64,000 bases of DNA from JAAXHV01 sp965207165 (lineage in GTDB: Bacteria; Pseudomonadota; Gammaproteobacteria; Eutrophobiales; Eutrophobiaceae). A program made the translations under genes and the position numbers. Location: positions 2,976,001-3,040,000 of the forward strand of contig OZ242265.1 of the NCBI GenBank assembly GCA_965207165.1, read 5' to 3'. How positions within the stretch are numbered: position 1 is the stretch's first letter; the number at the start of each line of letters is the position of its first letter. Below are positions 40,699-49,119 of the stretch, piece after piece. Under the pieces are notes generated by a model, which saw nothing but the letters and a program-made list of their open reading frames with translations, was not told where the DNA came from and did no database searches.

Positions 40699-43092
40699 TC
40701 AAAAATTATAGGACAGACTGCCTCCTACCCAACGCGGCTTGCCGTAGTATTCCTCGATCCAGCCGAGGACGGCGGCAATATCAAAAGACTGGACCACGTA
40801 ATTCTCGTCAGTGATATTTTCGGCAAACACGGCTGCCTCCCACTTTCCATCAGCACTGGTGTACGACAACCGGGCATTGGCTATATGGTAACCATCTTCG
40901 GTAACGGCGTCCGCCCGCGTTACCGAATGGTAATGCTTCGAGCGGTAATGGATGTCGCCCTGAATGGCCATGGAACCGCCGTTGAATGCCGGCCACTCGT
41001 AACGTACCAGGCCGTTCACGTTCCATTTCGGTGACTGGATAGACGAGGTCTGGCTGCCGTCCGCCAGGGTCACCTCCATATCGTTATAGGAAAGGCCGAA
41101 AGCCACGTCCAGCCCTTCGCCCGGAGTCAGGAACAACTCGGTTTCAAAACCGATGCTTTCCGCGTCCGGCGCGCTGACCACGTTGGTCGCCAGGCTGACG
41201 ATGGTGAACGCCTGGAAATCCTTGTAATCGTTGTAGTAGGCGGACACGTTCAAGCGCGCCAGGCCATCCATCAGGGTTGACTTGAAGCCGACTTCGAAGG
41301 CATTCAACTCTTCTTCACCGAATGAGAACTGCGCGTCAAACTCATCCTGGGATGATGAAACCCCTTCCGGCTGCGCCAATACCAGCAGGGGATTCAGCGG
41401 TGCGTTGAAGCCACCCCCTTTCACGCCCCTGTTCCAACTGGCGTAAGCCAGCAAATCATCGTTCGGACGCCAGTCCAGTTCGACCTTGGCCGACCACAGG
41501 CCTTCATTATAGTCGCCGCCGTAATCAAGCCTCGCCAGGGGCGGATAACCCAGAATTTCGATAAACCCCGCGGTAGGAACGGCAATATTCGGGTTGCCGT
41601 TACGTTCCACGGTGCCGTCGTTGGGAAACCAGACAACGTTGCTTTCGTAATGGAAATTCACATTCTCATCAATCCAGCGAAATCCGCCGATTACCGTAAA
41701 CTGGTCGTTCAACTCATACTCCATCTGCCCGAACAGCGACCAGGAATCCTTTTGTTGCTGGTAGGGGTTGTCAACACCGACATACGCATCAGCCGGGTCG
41801 GGAAGACCCAGCGCCGGCCCGGAGAGCCCAAACAGTCCTGCTGCAAGAAAGGCGCTCACCGGGTCGAAACCAAAACCCTCAAAAATTCCGATCCCGACAG
41901 GATTGCCGCCCGTGCCCATACTGTCTGTACCCAGCCCCGGTATCTCCGCACCGTTGGCGTCGGCTATATCGATATCCAGGTAATAAAACCCGGCCACCCA
42001 GCGCAGTGCGTCGGTTTCCCCGTCCAGACGAATCTCGGTGGACCATTGCTCGGCATCGGTATTGAGAAAAAAGTTGAAATCGGCATGGGGGCTGGCATCC
42101 GAATCTTCTATATAGTCCCGCTCCACGCCCTGACGGTCCATAATCACGGTCAACAGGTTGTCGCCCAACTGCCATTTCAGGGTGCCGGTGAACCCGTAGG
42201 TTTCCAGGTCGTTGTGGCCGAGCTTGTCGTAGTCGCCGGCGAAGTTGTCGCCGTCGCCGTCGCAATAGCCGTTGAAGTTCGTGTACTGAGCACAATTATC
42301 TTCTTTAACGCCGTTACCCACTGCATCAAGCGAACCGCTGACGTTCTCAAAGAAACCGGTGCGGATCTCCTGCAGTGAATAACGGGCGTTCAACAGCAGG
42401 GAAAAATCCTCGGTGGGCTCAAACAGCAATTGCATCCTGCCGGCGTAGTCATTGGCATTATTCAGGTCGTTGCCAGGGTCCAGGCGGTTTTCCACGTAAC
42501 CGCTGTTGTGGTGGGTGGACACGGACAGGCGGGCGGACAGCCCGTCAGTCAACCCGCCGGTAACGGCGCCCTGGAACTTCACCTGGTCGTACTCTCCCAC
42601 GGTGACCTGGCCGTAACCGCCGAACTCCTGCTCGGGCTTGTTGGTGACGAAGTGGGCCAGTCCGCCGGTGGCATTACGGCCGTATAAAGTGCCTTGCGGC
42701 CCGCGCAGGATCTCCACCCGTTCCATGTCGAACAGCATGAACCCGGCCCCGGACATCTGCGAGATATATACTTCGTCCACGTAGAGGGAAACCGGGCTTT
42801 CCTGGTTGGCGACGAAGTCACTGTTGGCCGCGCCGCGGATCGCCAGGGCATAGTTGGCTTCTCCGTTGGGCTGGACGGTGTGGACACCGGGCGCGAGCGC
42901 AGTGATCTGCTGGGCGTTGGTATAACCCAGTTGACGCATCTGCTCGCCGGAAAAAGCGGTAATGGCGATACCGACGTCCTGGATGTTCTGTTCACGTTTT
43001 TGCGCGGTGACGATGATCTCTTCCAGCACCTGGGCATTGACCGGTCCGGCGACTGCAAAAGTCATCAGGATGATTACTATTCTCTTTGCCAT
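40699..43092 (-). CDS. TonB-dependent outer-membrane receptor
   Basis: A 797-residue receptor from ATG 43092 (an upstream in-frame start at 43140 lacks a signal peptide). A signal peptide (RIVIILMTFAVAGPVNA) is followed by the TonB-box-like EEIIVTAQKREQ, the plug domain (VEILRGPQGTLYGRNATGG) and a 22-strand barrel ending in the aromatic GGSLSYNF. The family imports siderophores, B12, carbohydrates, terpenes or other bulky nutrients with PMF energy. Here it precedes the amine dehydrogenase genes on the same strand and faces a TetR regulator, so import of an amine-bearing compound or of a needed metal is inferred. Confidence 0.92.
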   Translation of the reverse strand: MAKRIVIILMTFAVAGPVNAQVLEEIIVTAQKREQNIQDVGIAITAFSGEQMRQLGYTNAQQITALAPGVHTVQPNGEANYALAIRGAANSDFVANQESPVSLYVDEVYISQMSGAGFMLFDMERVEILRGPQGTLYGRNATGGLAHFVTNKPEQEFGGYGQVTVGEYDQVKFQGAVTGGLTDGLSARLSVSTHHNSGYVENRLDPGNDLNNANDYAGRMQLLFEPTEDFSLLLNARYSLQEIRTGFFENVSGSLDAVGNGVKEDNCAQYTNFNGYCDGDGDNFAGDYDKLGHNDLETYGFTGTLKWQLGDNLLTVIMDRQGVERDYIEDSDASPHADFNFFLNTDAEQWSTEIRLDGETDALRWVAGFYYLDIDIADANGAEIPGLGTDSMGTGGNPVGIGIFEGFGFDPVSAFLAAGLFGLSGPALGLPDPADAYVGVDNPYQQQKDSWSLFGQMEYELNDQFTVIGGFRWIDENVNFHYESNVVWFPNDGTVERNGNPNIAVPTAGFIEILGYPPLARLDYGGDYNEGLWSAKVELDWRPNDDLLAYASWNRGVKGGGFNAPLNPLLVLAQPEGVSSSQDEFDAQFSFGEEELNAFEVGFKSTLMDGLARLNVSAYYNDYKDFQAFTIVSLATNVVSAPDAESIGFETELFLTPGEGLDVAFGLSYNDMEVTLADGSQTSSIQSPKWNVNGLVRYEWPAFNGGSMAIQGDIHYRSKHYHSVTRADAVTEDGYHIANARLSYTSADGKWEAAVFAENITDENYVVQSFDIAAVLGWIEEYYGKPRWVGGSLSYNF

Positions 43093-43159
43093 TGGACACC
43101 CCCCTGGGATGTTGATTCGATAATAATCGTGCGTATTCACACGATCACCAGGTCAAGTT

Positions 43160-43192
43160 TAGGACAAATGTCTAAATAGGTCAATAGTCCTA
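43160..43192. promoter_or_regulatory. Candidate TetR operator between the TonB receptor and tetR
   Basis: TAGGAC at 43160-43165 and GTCCTA at 43187-43192 form a perfect 6-bp inverted repeat enclosing AT-rich sequence with an inner GAC-AAAT-GTC half-palindrome. It lies in the divergent promoter region, 68 bp before the receptor start. Typical TetR sites are somewhat shorter, so the call is tentative. Confidence 0.4.
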
Positions 43193-43267
43193 TACAAATT
43201 TATGATAAATATTTCCGATCTTCTGATATATTTCCCGGATCGCAGCAAAAACACCACGCAGACACCC

Positions 43268-43960
43268 ATGTTAATCCGCCAGCGCGAGGCCCTGAACCGT
43301 TACGGTACCGCTACCCATGAGAAGGGTATGGCCCGTCTGATCAGTATCCTGGATGCGGCCCGGGAACTGTTCATGGAAGCCGGTTATGGCGGCTTCACCA
43401 TGCGTAAAGTGGCCGGCCGCGCCGGTATCACGATCGGCAATCTCAATTACTACTACCGCACCAAGGAAGACCTGTTGCGGGATTTGCTGGAATACGTCAT
43501 CAATGATTACCTGGAAGAATTTGATCGGCGCCGGCAAATTGCCGGTCATTCACCGGAAAAACAACTGCTGGCGGTACTGAAATTCTGGATTGACGACCTG
43601 AATACTGCGGAAACGACTTCGTTCTTCCCGGAACTCTGGGCACTGGGAAACCATGATCCCTATATCGCCGACCTGCTCGATGACCTGTATGCAAAGGCCC
43701 GGTTGCCGTTGAACGAGTTAATCCCGCAAATCAACCCGACCCTGACCCGGAAAGAGGCGGAACGCATGGCGCTGTTCATGTGCGCAGCGATGGAAGGTCT
43801 GACCGTGTTCGTGGGAAATGAGAAGGCCTGGGCGGATCAGCTGGAAGAAATAAAACGAATTACCATCAGGAATTTCCTGGATATGATCAAGAACACGAAA
43901 GGCAAGCGCAAGCAGGACACCCAAACCGAACCGGATCAGAAAGCCGGCCCAACCAACTGA
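43268..43960 (+). CDS. TetR/AcrR family transcriptional regulator
   Basis: A 230-residue regulator. ISILDAARELFMEAGYGGFTMRKVAG then RAGITIGNLNYYYRTKEDLL is the TetR helix-turn-helix with the YYYRTKEDLL hallmark. The C-terminal helical ligand domain (FWIDDLNTAETTSFFPELWALG) resembles the TetR_C group found beside TonB receptors. ATG 43268 is preferred; an in-frame ATG at 43202 would add 22 residues before the domain. Divergent from the TonB receptor/amine dehydrogenase operon and the likely repressor of it. A C-rich low-complexity stretch follows immediately after the stop. Confidence 0.9.
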   Translation: MLIRQREALNRYGTATHEKGMARLISILDAARELFMEAGYGGFTMRKVAGRAGITIGNLNYYYRTKEDLLRDLLEYVINDYLEEFDRRRQIAGHSPEKQLLAVLKFWIDDLNTAETTSFFPELWALGNHDPYIADLLDDLYAKARLPLNELIPQINPTLTRKEAERMALFMCAAMEGLTVFVGNEKAWADQLEEIKRITIRNFLDMIKNTKGKRKQDTQTEPDQKAGPTN

Positions 43961-44000
43961 CCCCAACCCCCTACCCCTGGCCCCGGGTCCCTGGCCCCTG
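43961..44000. repeat. C-rich direct repeat (CCCTGGCCCC units)
   Basis: Directly after the tetR stop is a 40-bp stretch of nearly pure pyrimidine/G content with repeated CCCCTGG, CCCTGGCCCC and CCCCGGG elements. It looks like an imperfect tandem repeat and lies in the 114-bp gap between tetR and the TrpB-like gene. Confidence 0.65.
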
Positions 44001-44074
44001 ATTACAACTTGCCTTCTCCCGTATCTGTGACACACTACGCGCCTTGCAAAACGACAACATAAGGAAGACAGGAC

Positions 44075-45445
44075 ATGACCGACTCGACCAAGTATCTGCT
44101 ACAGGAATCCGACATACCCAATACCTGGTACAACATCGCCGCGGATTTGCCCGAGCCGGCACCGCCGGTATTGCACCCGGGAACAGGCCGGCCTATCACG
44201 CCTGACGATCTCGCTCCGCTGTTTCCAATGGCAGTTATAGAGCAGGAAGTCAGTACCGAACGCTATATCGACATACCGACCCCGGTGCGGGATATCCTCA
44301 AACAGTGGCGGCCAACGCCGCTCTACAGGGCGCACCGCCTCGAACAGGCCCTCGACACGCCTGCGCGCATCTACTACAAGTACGAGGGGGTGAGCCCGGC
44401 CGGTTCGCACAAGCCCAATACTGCCGTGGCCCAGGCGTTTTATTCGAAACAGGAAGGTGTGAAACGGATCACCACGGAAACAGGCGCCGGCCAGTGGGGC
44501 TCGGCGCTGGCCTTTGCCGGCGCATTTTTTGACCTGGAAATCGAAGTGTACATGGTGAAGGTGAGCTTCAACCAGAAACCCTACCGGCGCGCCTTCATGG
44601 AAAGCTTCGGCGCAACCTGCATCGCCAGTCCCAGCGATACCACGCAAGCGGGCCGCACCGTTCTCGCGGAAAACCCTGACAGCACCGGCAGTCTCGGCAT
44701 CGCCATCAGCGAGGCGGTGGAACGGGCGGTACAACGGGACGACACCCGCTATGCTCTCGGCAGCGTACTGAACCATGTCCTGCTGCACCAGACAGTGATC
44801 GGCCAGGAGACCATGAAACAACTGGATATGGCCGGCGACTATCCCGATATCGTCATCGGCTGCACCGGCGGGGGCAGTAACTTCGCCGGCATCGCGTTTC
44901 CTTTCCTGGGAGAGCAACTGCGCGGCGGCCAGGATGTGCATATTGTCGCCGTCGAACCAGCTAACTGCCCCACCTTGACCAAGGGCGCCTATGCCTATGA
45001 TTTCGGCGACACCGGACATCTCACGCCGCTGGTGAAAATGCACACCCTGGGATCGAAATTCGTCCCGCCGGGTTTCCATGCCGGCGGCCTGCGCTATCAC
45101 GGCATGGGGCCGCTGGTGAGCCAGGTGGTACATCTCGGCCTGGTGCAGCCGCGCTCCTATCCGCAGTCCGCCTGTTTCGACGCAGGCTTGCAATTCGCCA
45201 GGGCCGAAGGGATCATCCCGGCGCCGGAGGCGAACCATGCGGTCGTCGCCGCGATTGAGGAAGCCGTAAAATGCAGGGAAGAGGGCGCCAGCAGGGCGAT
45301 CCTGTTCAACCTGTGCGGTCACGGGCATTTCGATATGCAGGCGTACATGGACTATTTTTCCGGCAAACTGTACGACCAGGACTATTCAGAGGAGGAACTC
45401 GCCATGGCGCTGTCCGGCCTGCCATCCGTCGCAACTGCCGCGTGA
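44075..45445 (+). CDS. TrpB2-like PLP-dependent enzyme (tryptophan synthase beta-like)
   Basis: A 456-residue type II PLP enzyme. The TrpB2-type extended N-terminus (GRPITPDDLAPLFPMAVIEQE) and RPTPLYRAHRLEQAL precede the PLP Lys in YEGVSPAGSHKPNTAVAQAF; TETGAGQWGSALA, IGCTGGGSNFAGIAFPFLG (phosphate loop) and NLCGHGHFDMQAY follow. TrpB2 proteins convert indole and serine to tryptophan without needing TrpA, or act on other amino acids. No trpA or other trp gene is present, so a salvage or non-tryptophan role is plausible. AAGGAAG precedes the start; the next gene begins two bases after its stop. Confidence 0.92.
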   Translation: MTDSTKYLLQESDIPNTWYNIAADLPEPAPPVLHPGTGRPITPDDLAPLFPMAVIEQEVSTERYIDIPTPVRDILKQWRPTPLYRAHRLEQALDTPARIYYKYEGVSPAGSHKPNTAVAQAFYSKQEGVKRITTETGAGQWGSALAFAGAFFDLEIEVYMVKVSFNQKPYRRAFMESFGATCIASPSDTTQAGRTVLAENPDSTGSLGIAISEAVERAVQRDDTRYALGSVLNHVLLHQTVIGQETMKQLDMAGDYPDIVIGCTGGGSNFAGIAFPFLGEQLRGGQDVHIVAVEPANCPTLTKGAYAYDFGDTGHLTPLVKMHTLGSKFVPPGFHAGGLRYHGMGPLVSQVVHLGLVQPRSYPQSACFDAGLQFARAEGIIPAPEANHAVVAAIEEAVKCREEGASRAILFNLCGHGHFDMQAYMDYFSGKLYDQDYSEEELAMALSGLPSVATAA

Positions 45446-45446
45446 T

Positions 45447-46769
45447 GTGATTACGAAACCATCTGCCGCGCCACAAGCCGGACAGAATATTGTCATTATC
45501 GGCGGCGGGGTTGCCGGTATTCACCTGGCAACAAAACTGGGACGGGCCTTTCGTTCCAGGCCGGATATATCGGTCGTACTTGTCGATGCTGCGCTGACCC
45601 ACGTCTGGAAACCGTCACTCCACGAGTTTGCGGCAGGCTCACGCGGCATCGGCGACGATGAGATCAGTTTCCTGTCGCACTCGGTGAGGAACAACTACGA
45701 GTTCCGGCTTGGATACTTCTCCGGGGTAGACACTGAAAAACAGGTTGTCATACTCGATCCTGTCCTTGATGACGCCGGAGAACCCATTGCCCCGGGACGC
45801 ACCTTGTCTTACGACACCCTGGTCCTGGCTATCGGCAGCATCTGCTCGGATCTCGGCGTACCCGGCGTTTCTGAAAACTGCCTGTTCCTGGATAATCAAA
45901 AACAGGCGCAGAGTCTGCATCGCGAATTCCTGAACCTTTGTTTACGCTATGACAGCGGCGCCTTGGCGGACGGCGCTGATGCAATCGACATCGCCATCGT
46001 CGGCGGTGGCGCCACCGGCGTGGAGTTGGCGGCCGAACTGCGCGAAGCAACCCATAACGGCATCGACGCCCTGGTACCGCCGGAGCGCGTCAGGATCAGC
46101 GTTATCGAAGCAAGTGACCGGCTGGTTCCGGGGTTGCCGGAACGACTGTCGCGCGCGGTCCGGCGTGAGCTTGAGAAGCTGGACATCGGCGTATACCTGG
46201 ACAGCCGCGTCACCCGCGTCACCCGGCGCGGCATAATACTGAATGATGACCGGACCGTTGATGCGCATTTGAAGATCTGGGCCGCCGGCATTTCTGCGCC
46301 TGATGAACTCAAGGCGCTCGGGCAGTTTGAACATGACCGGATCGGACGCATCAGGGTCGACGGGACCTTGCGGGCCGGTGGGTTTGACAATATCTTCGTG
46401 CTTGGCGACAGCGCCTGTTGTCCCTGGATTGACGAAAACACGCCGATACCCCCGCGCGCACAGGCCGCAATCCAGCAGGCCGCCTTCATGGTGGGGCAGG
46501 TCCGGCGCCTTCTTTCCGGTCAACCGCTCATGAAATTCAAATACAGGGACCGGGGTTCACTGGTATCGATCGCCGACCGTTCTGCGGTCGGTACATTGAT
46601 GGGCAAAGCCCTGGGACTCATAACATTCGAGGGACGCCTGGCGCGCTGGGCATACCTGTCGCTTTACCAGATGCACCTGATGTCAGTGCACGGCGTAACG
46701 AAAACCGTATACCTGATACTCGCAAGATTCTTTGCATCGCGTACGCGGCCGCGACTGAAACTTCATTGA
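45447..46769 (+). CDS. NDH-2-like NAD(P)/FAD-dependent oxidoreductase
   Basis: A 440-residue flavoprotein with two Rossmann motifs: NIVIIGGGVAGIHLATKLG at the N-terminus for FAD and IAIVGGGATGVELAAEL at about 180 for NAD(P)H. WKPSLHEFAAGS, ILNDDRTVDAHLKIWAAGI and NIFVLGDSACC complete the type II NADH dehydrogenase pattern. The C-terminal part, with RWAYLSLYQMHLMSVHG, is the amphipathic membrane anchor. It would pass electrons from NADH to quinone without proton pumping. It starts at GTG 45447, overlapping the TrpB-like context by two bases' distance, so the two are coupled for no obvious metabolic reason. Confidence 0.9.
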   Translation: MITKPSAAPQAGQNIVIIGGGVAGIHLATKLGRAFRSRPDISVVLVDAALTHVWKPSLHEFAAGSRGIGDDEISFLSHSVRNNYEFRLGYFSGVDTEKQVVILDPVLDDAGEPIAPGRTLSYDTLVLAIGSICSDLGVPGVSENCLFLDNQKQAQSLHREFLNLCLRYDSGALADGADAIDIAIVGGGATGVELAAELREATHNGIDALVPPERVRISVIEASDRLVPGLPERLSRAVRRELEKLDIGVYLDSRVTRVTRRGIILNDDRTVDAHLKIWAAGISAPDELKALGQFEHDRIGRIRVDGTLRAGGFDNIFVLGDSACCPWIDENTPIPPRAQAAIQQAAFMVGQVRRLLSGQPLMKFKYRDRGSLVSIADRSAVGTLMGKALGLITFEGRLARWAYLSLYQMHLMSVHGVTKTVYLILARFFASRTRPRLKLH

Positions 46770-46862
46770 GACGGTAGAGCAGGTACCCGGCAGCGCATAG
46801 CCCGGGATTCCGGAACAACGATGTCTTTTATAGCTTATCCCGTGGCCGGGCCGTAATGTTCT

Positions 46863-48050
46863 TCAACCGAGGTTCGGCAGTCCGCCGAGCGCTCCGGAGC
46901 GATACCTGGGATAGAGTCTGATGTCCCTGCGCAAGCCGGTTATCTCTTGTACGCCATGGACACTCGTTCCTCCATCTTCGCCTTTTTCTACAATGAAAAG
47001 CTCTTCTTTCTCGATGTCGTCGAGCAGTCCGACATTGTGTGACGTAACGAACAGTTGTGCATTGTGCGGGTTGGTCTCGCGGGACTGGAAGCGCTGGAGA
47101 ATCTGTCTGACAATATCCACGTGCAGGTCTCCGTCAATTTCATCGATGACGGAGGCAACACCGTTACTCAGGGCAATGTATATCTGGGGCAGCAGGTAGA
47201 ACATCCGCTTGGTCCCGCCCGATTCGCCGAACAGGGGAACCGGCGTATCGAGTCCCCGGTGTTCAAACAGGACCTCCTCCTCTCCCGTCCCGTTCCCTGC
47301 GATTCGAATATCCTTGATTGCTATATCGTTGCGTTGAATTTCCTGTATGACCCGTTTTTTTATATCGGGGTATTGCACAAACAATTCCACTACTGCTTCG
47401 ATCGGCAGCATCCAGTTCTGGTGATACACGATATTGGTAGCAGCGAGCATATGGTCCAGATTTTCCGTAATCTCCATGACCAACGGCACATTGAGCATGG
47501 CGAGCGTACCTATTACCGAGGTATCTTTCCGAACTGCCTTCAGGCGGTTGTCCTTTGGCGTAATTCCGAGGTCGCGGGATACATAGACAGGTTCACCGGG
47601 CCGGCCACGCTCGAAAATACGGCGCAAACGGCCCTTGGGAAAGTGGTAAAAGGCTTCATGCAATATCTGGTCGGTATTAGTGGAAACCTCATAGCGGAAT
47701 AATCTCGATGAACTGCCGGGAAACCAGTTCGCCTCAAACTCTATACAAAACCGGCTTGGCTTGTTCCAGGCAGCACTGGAAAAAAAGGGAACAACCGTTT
47801 TGATCGGTATTTCCTGGGATCTCCATGGATTACAGGCAATGCGGACTATGGTGGTTATCGCACGGAGCAATGTCGTCTTGCCCGAACCGTTAGGACCCAT
47901 GAGTACGACGACCGAGGGGAGCCTGATGTCCGGTTTGACCTCGCTTGGCCGGAATCGCTCGTAATCAGGAGAAGTCTTCGGTATACGCAGGTCGAGGACC
48001 GTCTCTTCCCGTATCGAGTGGTAGTTAGTTACCGAAAGGTAATGAATCAC
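46863..48050 (-). CDS. AAA15/OLD-like ATP-binding protein (SMC-type ATPase)
   Basis: A 395-residue ATPase. The N-terminus MIHYLSVTNYHSIREETVLDL is the ATP-binding-cassette-like start of AAA15 proteins, with Walker A GPNGSGKTT (52-60), a signature-like FGESGGTKRMF (274-284), Walker B VIDEIDGD (301-308) and the C-terminal switch LFVTSHNVGLLD. No TOPRIM or HNH nuclease is fused. Homologues paired with a second gene (RloB or a nuclease) take part in phage defence; here no such partner is adjacent, as the neighbours are NDH-2 and HMG-CoA lyase. The upstream 88 bp is AT-rich. Function unknown. Confidence 0.87.
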   Translation of the reverse strand: MIHYLSVTNYHSIREETVLDLRIPKTSPDYERFRPSEVKPDIRLPSVVVLMGPNGSGKTTLLRAITTIVRIACNPWRSQEIPIKTVVPFFSSAAWNKPSRFCIEFEANWFPGSSSRLFRYEVSTNTDQILHEAFYHFPKGRLRRIFERGRPGEPVYVSRDLGITPKDNRLKAVRKDTSVIGTLAMLNVPLVMEITENLDHMLAATNIVYHQNWMLPIEAVVELFVQYPDIKKRVIQEIQRNDIAIKDIRIAGNGTGEEEVLFEHRGLDTPVPLFGESGGTKRMFYLLPQIYIALSNGVASVIDEIDGDLHVDIVRQILQRFQSRETNPHNAQLFVTSHNVGLLDDIEKEELFIVEKGEDGGTSVHGVQEITGLRRDIRLYPRYRSGALGGLPNLG

Positions 48051-48138
48051 ATGCCGATCTTAACAATAATATGTTGAGATCGCTATTTATTATAAACAAT
48101 ATTTCGTATTTGTATCAGTGCGCGTCTCACCTGTAGTG

Positions 48139-49047
48139 TCACGCGGCTTTTGCCGATGGAAACACGCCGGCGCGTGTGACCATGGCCGGCATGGAAGTCC
48201 CCAGCGGGCCCTCCAGCCATTTTGCCGTCTCGATTATCCTGTCGATATCGACGCCCGTCTTCAGGCCCATCCGATGGATCATGTACAGCAGGTCTTCCGT
48301 TGCCACGTTGCCCGTTGCCGCCGGGGCGAACGGACACCCGCCGACGCCGCCGCAGCTTGCATCAAAAATTTTAACCCCCTCCTGTATGGCCGCATAGGTG
48401 TTTGCCACCGCCGTGTTGCGGGTATTGTGGAAATGGCAACTCAGGCTCAGCCCGGGCTCAAGTGTCCTGATGCGTTTTATCATGCCGGCCACGTCTGAAG
48501 GTCCCGCGGCGCCGATGGTATCCGCCAGGGAAACGTGGTCATAGCCCATTGCAGCCAGGCGCTGAACCAGGCCTGTCACCTTTTCCATCGGCATTTCACC
48601 CTCGAAGGGACATCCGAACGCGGCGCTGACGGTCACTCCCGGTTTCTTGCCGGCAGCCCGGACCTCACGGGTAATCTCCCGGATCAGCTCCATGGTCCCT
48701 TCCGTGGTGGTGCCCTGGTTACGCAGGTTGAACGTATCCGAAGCCACTACCGCGCAGTTGATCTCGTCGATGTCGCAGGCGATGGCCCGCTCGAAACCGC
48801 GCAGGTTCAGCACCAGTCCGATAAACGTCACATCGTCCCGCTGCGGCAGGCCGCGTACCACCTCCTCGGCATCCGCCATCTGCGGGACCCGCTTCGGGTT
48901 GACAAAACTGGCTACCTCCATGCGCCGTATCCCGGCGTCAACCAGGCGGTTGATCAATTCCAGTTTGTGTTCAACGCCGAGCAGCACCGGCTGGCTTTGC
49001 AGGCCGTCCCGGGGGCTGACATCAATGATTTCTATAAAGTCCGACAT
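48139..49047 (-). CDS. liuE: Hydroxymethylglutaryl-CoA lyase
   Basis: A 302-residue DRE-TIM metallolyase. IEIIDVSPRDGLQSQPVLLG carries the Arg-Asp pair, RRMEVASFVNPKRVPQMADA the substrate region, FGCPFEGEMPMEKV and SLADTIGAAGPSDV the barrel strands, and GGVGGCPFAPAATGNVATED the Cys-bearing flexible loop. It cleaves HMG-CoA to acetyl-CoA and acetoacetate, the last step of leucine breakdown. The other liu genes are 10 kb away in this window, so the pathway is encoded in two separate loci; no LiuR palindrome is evident upstream of this copy. Confidence 0.94.
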   Translation of the reverse strand: MSDFIEIIDVSPRDGLQSQPVLLGVEHKLELINRLVDAGIRRMEVASFVNPKRVPQMADAEEVVRGLPQRDDVTFIGLVLNLRGFERAIACDIDEINCAVVASDTFNLRNQGTTTEGTMELIREITREVRAAGKKPGVTVSAAFGCPFEGEMPMEKVTGLVQRLAAMGYDHVSLADTIGAAGPSDVAGMIKRIRTLEPGLSLSCHFHNTRNTAVANTYAAIQEGVKIFDASCGGVGGCPFAPAATGNVATEDLLYMIHRMGLKTGVDIDRIIETAKWLEGPLGTSMPAMVTRAGVFPSAKAA

Positions 49048-49119
49048 GGTGATTTCTCAATAATTCGACCAGCTAATAATATATCATAGCCTGGCAAGCC
49101 TATTCTGCGGGAGCTACTT

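Noticed and set aside
44099..45328. A 409-codon open frame antisense to the TrpB-like gene
   Set aside because: It has no recognisable domain and is explained by GC-rich codon bias of the TrpB2-like coding strand, whose motifs are certain.
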